Source: Zanthoxylum bungeanum
Taxonomy: Eukaryota > Streptophyta > Magnoliopsida > Sapindales > Rutaceae
NCBI GenBank assembly: GCA_019454045.1
Contig: SKCR01025357.1
Span: 62,001-126,000, forward strand
DNA length: 64,000 nt
Reading direction: 5' to 3'
The notes under the pieces are model-generated. The model was not told the origin of the DNA. It made no database searches and worked only from the letters and a program-made list of their open reading frames with translations. Below are positions 61,926 to 64,000 of the stretch, piece after piece. The translations under genes and the position numbers were made by a program. Position 1 is the stretch's first letter, and each line of letters begins with the position of its first letter.

Positions 61926-63150
61926 CGGGGTCGTTCAGCTCGGGGTCGGGCACGTCCCACCGAGTCAGCCCTTCGGACTGGGGACGTAACATTCCCCCAG
62001 GTCCAAGTGCCTTTCTCAGCTCGGGGTCGGGTATATCCCACCGAGTCAGCCCTTCGGACTGTGGACGTAACATTCCCCCAGGTCCAAGTGCCTTTCTCAG
62101 CTCGGGGTCGGGTATATCCCACCGAGTCAGCCCTTCGGACTGGGGACATAACATTCCCCCAGGTCCAAGTGTCTTTCTCAGCTCGGGGTCGGGTATATCC
62201 CACCGAGTCAGCCCTTCGGACTGGGGACGTAACATTCCCCCAGGTCCAAGTGCCTTTCTCAGCTCGGGGTCGGGTATATCCCACCGAGTCAGCCCTTCGG
62301 ACTGGGGATGTAACATTCCCCCAGGTCCAAGTGCCTTTTTCTCAGCTCGGGGTCGGGTATATCCCACCGAGTCAGCCCTTCGGACTGGGGACATAACATT
62401 CCCCCAGGTCCAAGTGTCTTTCTCAGCTCGGGGTCGGGTATATCCCACCGAGTCAGCCCTTCGGACTGGGGACGTAACATTCCCCCAGGTCCAAGTGCCT
62501 TCTCAGCTCGGGGTCGGGTATACCCACCGAGTCAGCCCTTCGGACTGGGGACGTAACATTCCCCCAGGACCAAGTGCCTTTCTCAGCTCGGGGTCGGGTA
62601 TATCCCACCGAGTCAGCCCTTCGGACTAGGGACATAACATTCCCCCAGGTCCAAGTGCCTTTCTCAGCTCGGGGTCGGGTATATCCCACCGAGTCAGCCC
62701 TTCGGACTGGGGACGTAACATTCCCCCAGGTCCAAGTGCCTTTCTCAGCTCGGGGTCGGGTATATCCCACCGAGTCAGCCCTTCGGACTGGGGACGTACA
62801 TTCCCCCAGGTCCAAGTGCCTTTCTCAGCTCGGGGTCGGGTATATCCCACCGAGTCAGCCCTTCGGACTGGGGACATAACATTCCCCCAGGTCTAAGTGC
62901 CTTTCTCAGCTCGGGGTCGGGTATATCCCACCGAGTCAGCCCTTCGGACTGGGGACGTAACATCCCCCAGGTCCAAGTGCCTTTTTCTACTCGGGGTCGG
63001 GTATATCCCACCGAGTCAGCCCTTCGGACTGGGGACGTAACATTCCCCCAGGTCCAAGTGCCTTTTTCAGCTCGGGGTCGGGCTATGTCCCACCGAGGCA
63101 TGCTCCTTTGGACTGGGGAGGTAACATTCCCCCAGAGACAAGTGTTTCAT
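61926..63150. repeat. 81-bp tandem repeat array, about 15 units
   Basis: The unit runs from CAGCTCGGGGTCGGGTATAT through CCCTTCGGACTGGGGACGTA to CCAGGTCCAAGTGCCTTTCT. Because 81 is divisible by three, the array stays open in several frames on both strands (for example 27-residue repeats beginning GRVYPTESALRTGDV on plus and GYTRPRAEKGTWTWG on minus). These are repeat artefacts rather than genes. A few units have 1-3-base indels that switch frame. Confidence 0.93.
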
Positions 63151-63500
63151 TCAGCTCGGGGTCCCCAGGGACATACTCGATGCATAGGATCCGTAAGAAG
63201 CATAGCACGGGGAGGGATGATACCCCTGTGACGATTGCTTGCTCCAGTGTTACCGAACACTCTCTGATCCTCACTTACCCGATGTAATGGATCCGTGGGA
63301 AAGCATAGCACGGGGGATAGTGATGCCCCCGTGACGATTGCTAGCTCCAGTGATGCCGGGCCTAAGGAGGAATGTGCCCTTAGTATCCCGGACACTCTTT
63401 GATCCATTCATCACCTCAGATCCGCGAGAGATGCAGCACGGGGATGAGTAGTGCCCCTGTAGCGTGTGCCTACTCCAGCGTGGTAAGGAGGAGCCCTCAT
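63151..63500. repeat. About 120-bp degenerate repeats, three units
   Basis: Three diverged units share the words AGCACGGGG, GATGCCCCCGTGACGATTGC and CTCCAG, spaced about 120 bp apart. They bridge the 81-bp and 43-bp arrays. Confidence 0.7.
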
Positions 63501-63858
63501 ATGATACACAGGCTCCCCAGTGAACCGACGTGTAGAGGATGTGCCCTTACCAATCAAACGTTCTATTTGATCCGAATCCTGGTTCGACGGGACACTGAAT
63601 TGAAAGATTCAGAATTGTGTTTTGGAGGCGTCAGGCAGGATGCTGTTTTGAGGCATCTGTGCTGTTGTTTACATTTGTAAAAAGTTTTCTTTTGGGACAA
63701 GTGCCGAGTCACCCCCACCTTTTTGGTCTTATTTTTCAAAGTTTTGATTTTGTTTTTCGCTGGTCTGGCAAGGGGACGCCCGTGCCAGATTCGGTAGGGC
63801 TTCAAAAGGTTGATTCAATTCCCTTCTGAGCAAGTCCCAAAGATTACCTGGCACATGG
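63501..63858. other. Non-coding 3' region between repeat arrays
   Basis: No repeat unit or convincing ORF is visible; the short ORFs overlap on both strands and lack motifs. Confidence 0.45.
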
Positions 63859-64000
63859 CTGGATTCGTTCTGCCGAGGCCACTTGTTTATTCAACTCGGG
63901 GCTGGATTCGTTCCGCCGAGGCCACTTGTTTATTCAGCTCGGGGCTGGATTCGTTCCGCCGAGGCCACTTGTTTATTCGGCTCGGGGCTGGATTCGTTCC
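63859..64000. repeat. 43-bp tandem repeat, at least 3.3 units, runs off window
   Basis: Units start CTGGATTCGTTCCGCCGAGG at 63859, 63902, 63945 and 63988. They share the GCTCGGGG word with the 81-bp array. Confidence 0.92.

Larger units (their letters stand above)
58490..64000 (+). mobile_element. Gypsy LTR element with gag-protease only, continuing past the window end
   Basis: A 5' LTR (58490-59295) with ends TGTTGA and TCAACA is followed by the primer site TTGGCGCCGTCTGTGGGGAG. Gag and a protease-like domain follow (59348-61497), and the coding region then ends without reverse transcriptase, RNase H or integrase. A long 3' region holds an 81-bp array, about 120-bp units and a 43-bp array that runs off the window. 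The 3' LTR is not in view. Domain content and 3' repeats fit a Tat-lineage non-autonomous element. Confidence 0.85.

Noticed and set aside
61757..63101. Long ORFs on both strands encoding 27-residue repeat proteins
   Set aside because: They are a by-product of an 81-bp stop-free repeat, frames are switched by indels between units, and there is no start context or domain.

Overview
The window looks like nuclear DNA of a eudicot plant with a repeat-rich genome. The evidence is nested LTR retrotransposons of Copia and Ty3/gypsy (Athila/Tat-like) type, a plastid-targeted plant ferredoxin, GT-AG introns and a small hAT-type MITE. Only two cellular genes are supported, both on the minus strand in the middle of the window: a small two-exon gene for a 121-residue protein with a hydrophobic segment at each end (45081-45861), and a root-type (FD3-like) [2Fe-2S] ferredoxin (47225-47710) with a probable 1.5-kb intron in its 5' UTR. 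That intron carries a 130-bp hAT-like MITE with a perfect 8-bp target duplication.

Left block (1-19013): a long-LTR family ('family A', LTRs about 2.5 kb, initiator-Met tRNA primer site, no coding capacity) is arranged as internal - LTR - internal - LTR, a tandem array sharing an LTR. Its first internal copy holds a 1.97-kb solo-LTR-like insertion (31-2000). Its second internal copy holds a 4.9-kb Athila-like deletion derivative (10999-15944) that keeps a broken gag and has lost pol. From 19014 to 20380 there is an unassigned region, possibly a minus-strand LTR remnant.

Central nest (20381-44962): a Copia element with 434-bp LTRs and target duplication GATAA inserted about 120 bp beyond the stop codon of the small gene. 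A minus-strand family-A element (target duplication GCCCG) then inserted into its pol. A gag-only gypsy element with about 3-kb LTRs (23445-33455, target duplication CTAAG) then inserted into one LTR of that element. A 580-bp piece of the Copia integrase region is duplicated inside the minus-strand element, which points to unequal recombination between two allelic states.

Right block (49828-64000): first an 8.3-kb minus-strand element with no convincing coding sequence (target duplication ATGTG), whose interior is largely tandem repeats and whose two LTRs each contain the same internal duplication. After it comes a plus-strand gypsy element (58490 to beyond the end) with gag and protease but no reverse transcriptase, followed by 81-bp and 43-bp tandem arrays.

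No element in the window has a recognisable reverse transcriptase. All look non-autonomous or dead and would have depended on partners elsewhere. All boundaries, target duplications and translations were read by eye; no alignment or database search was run.
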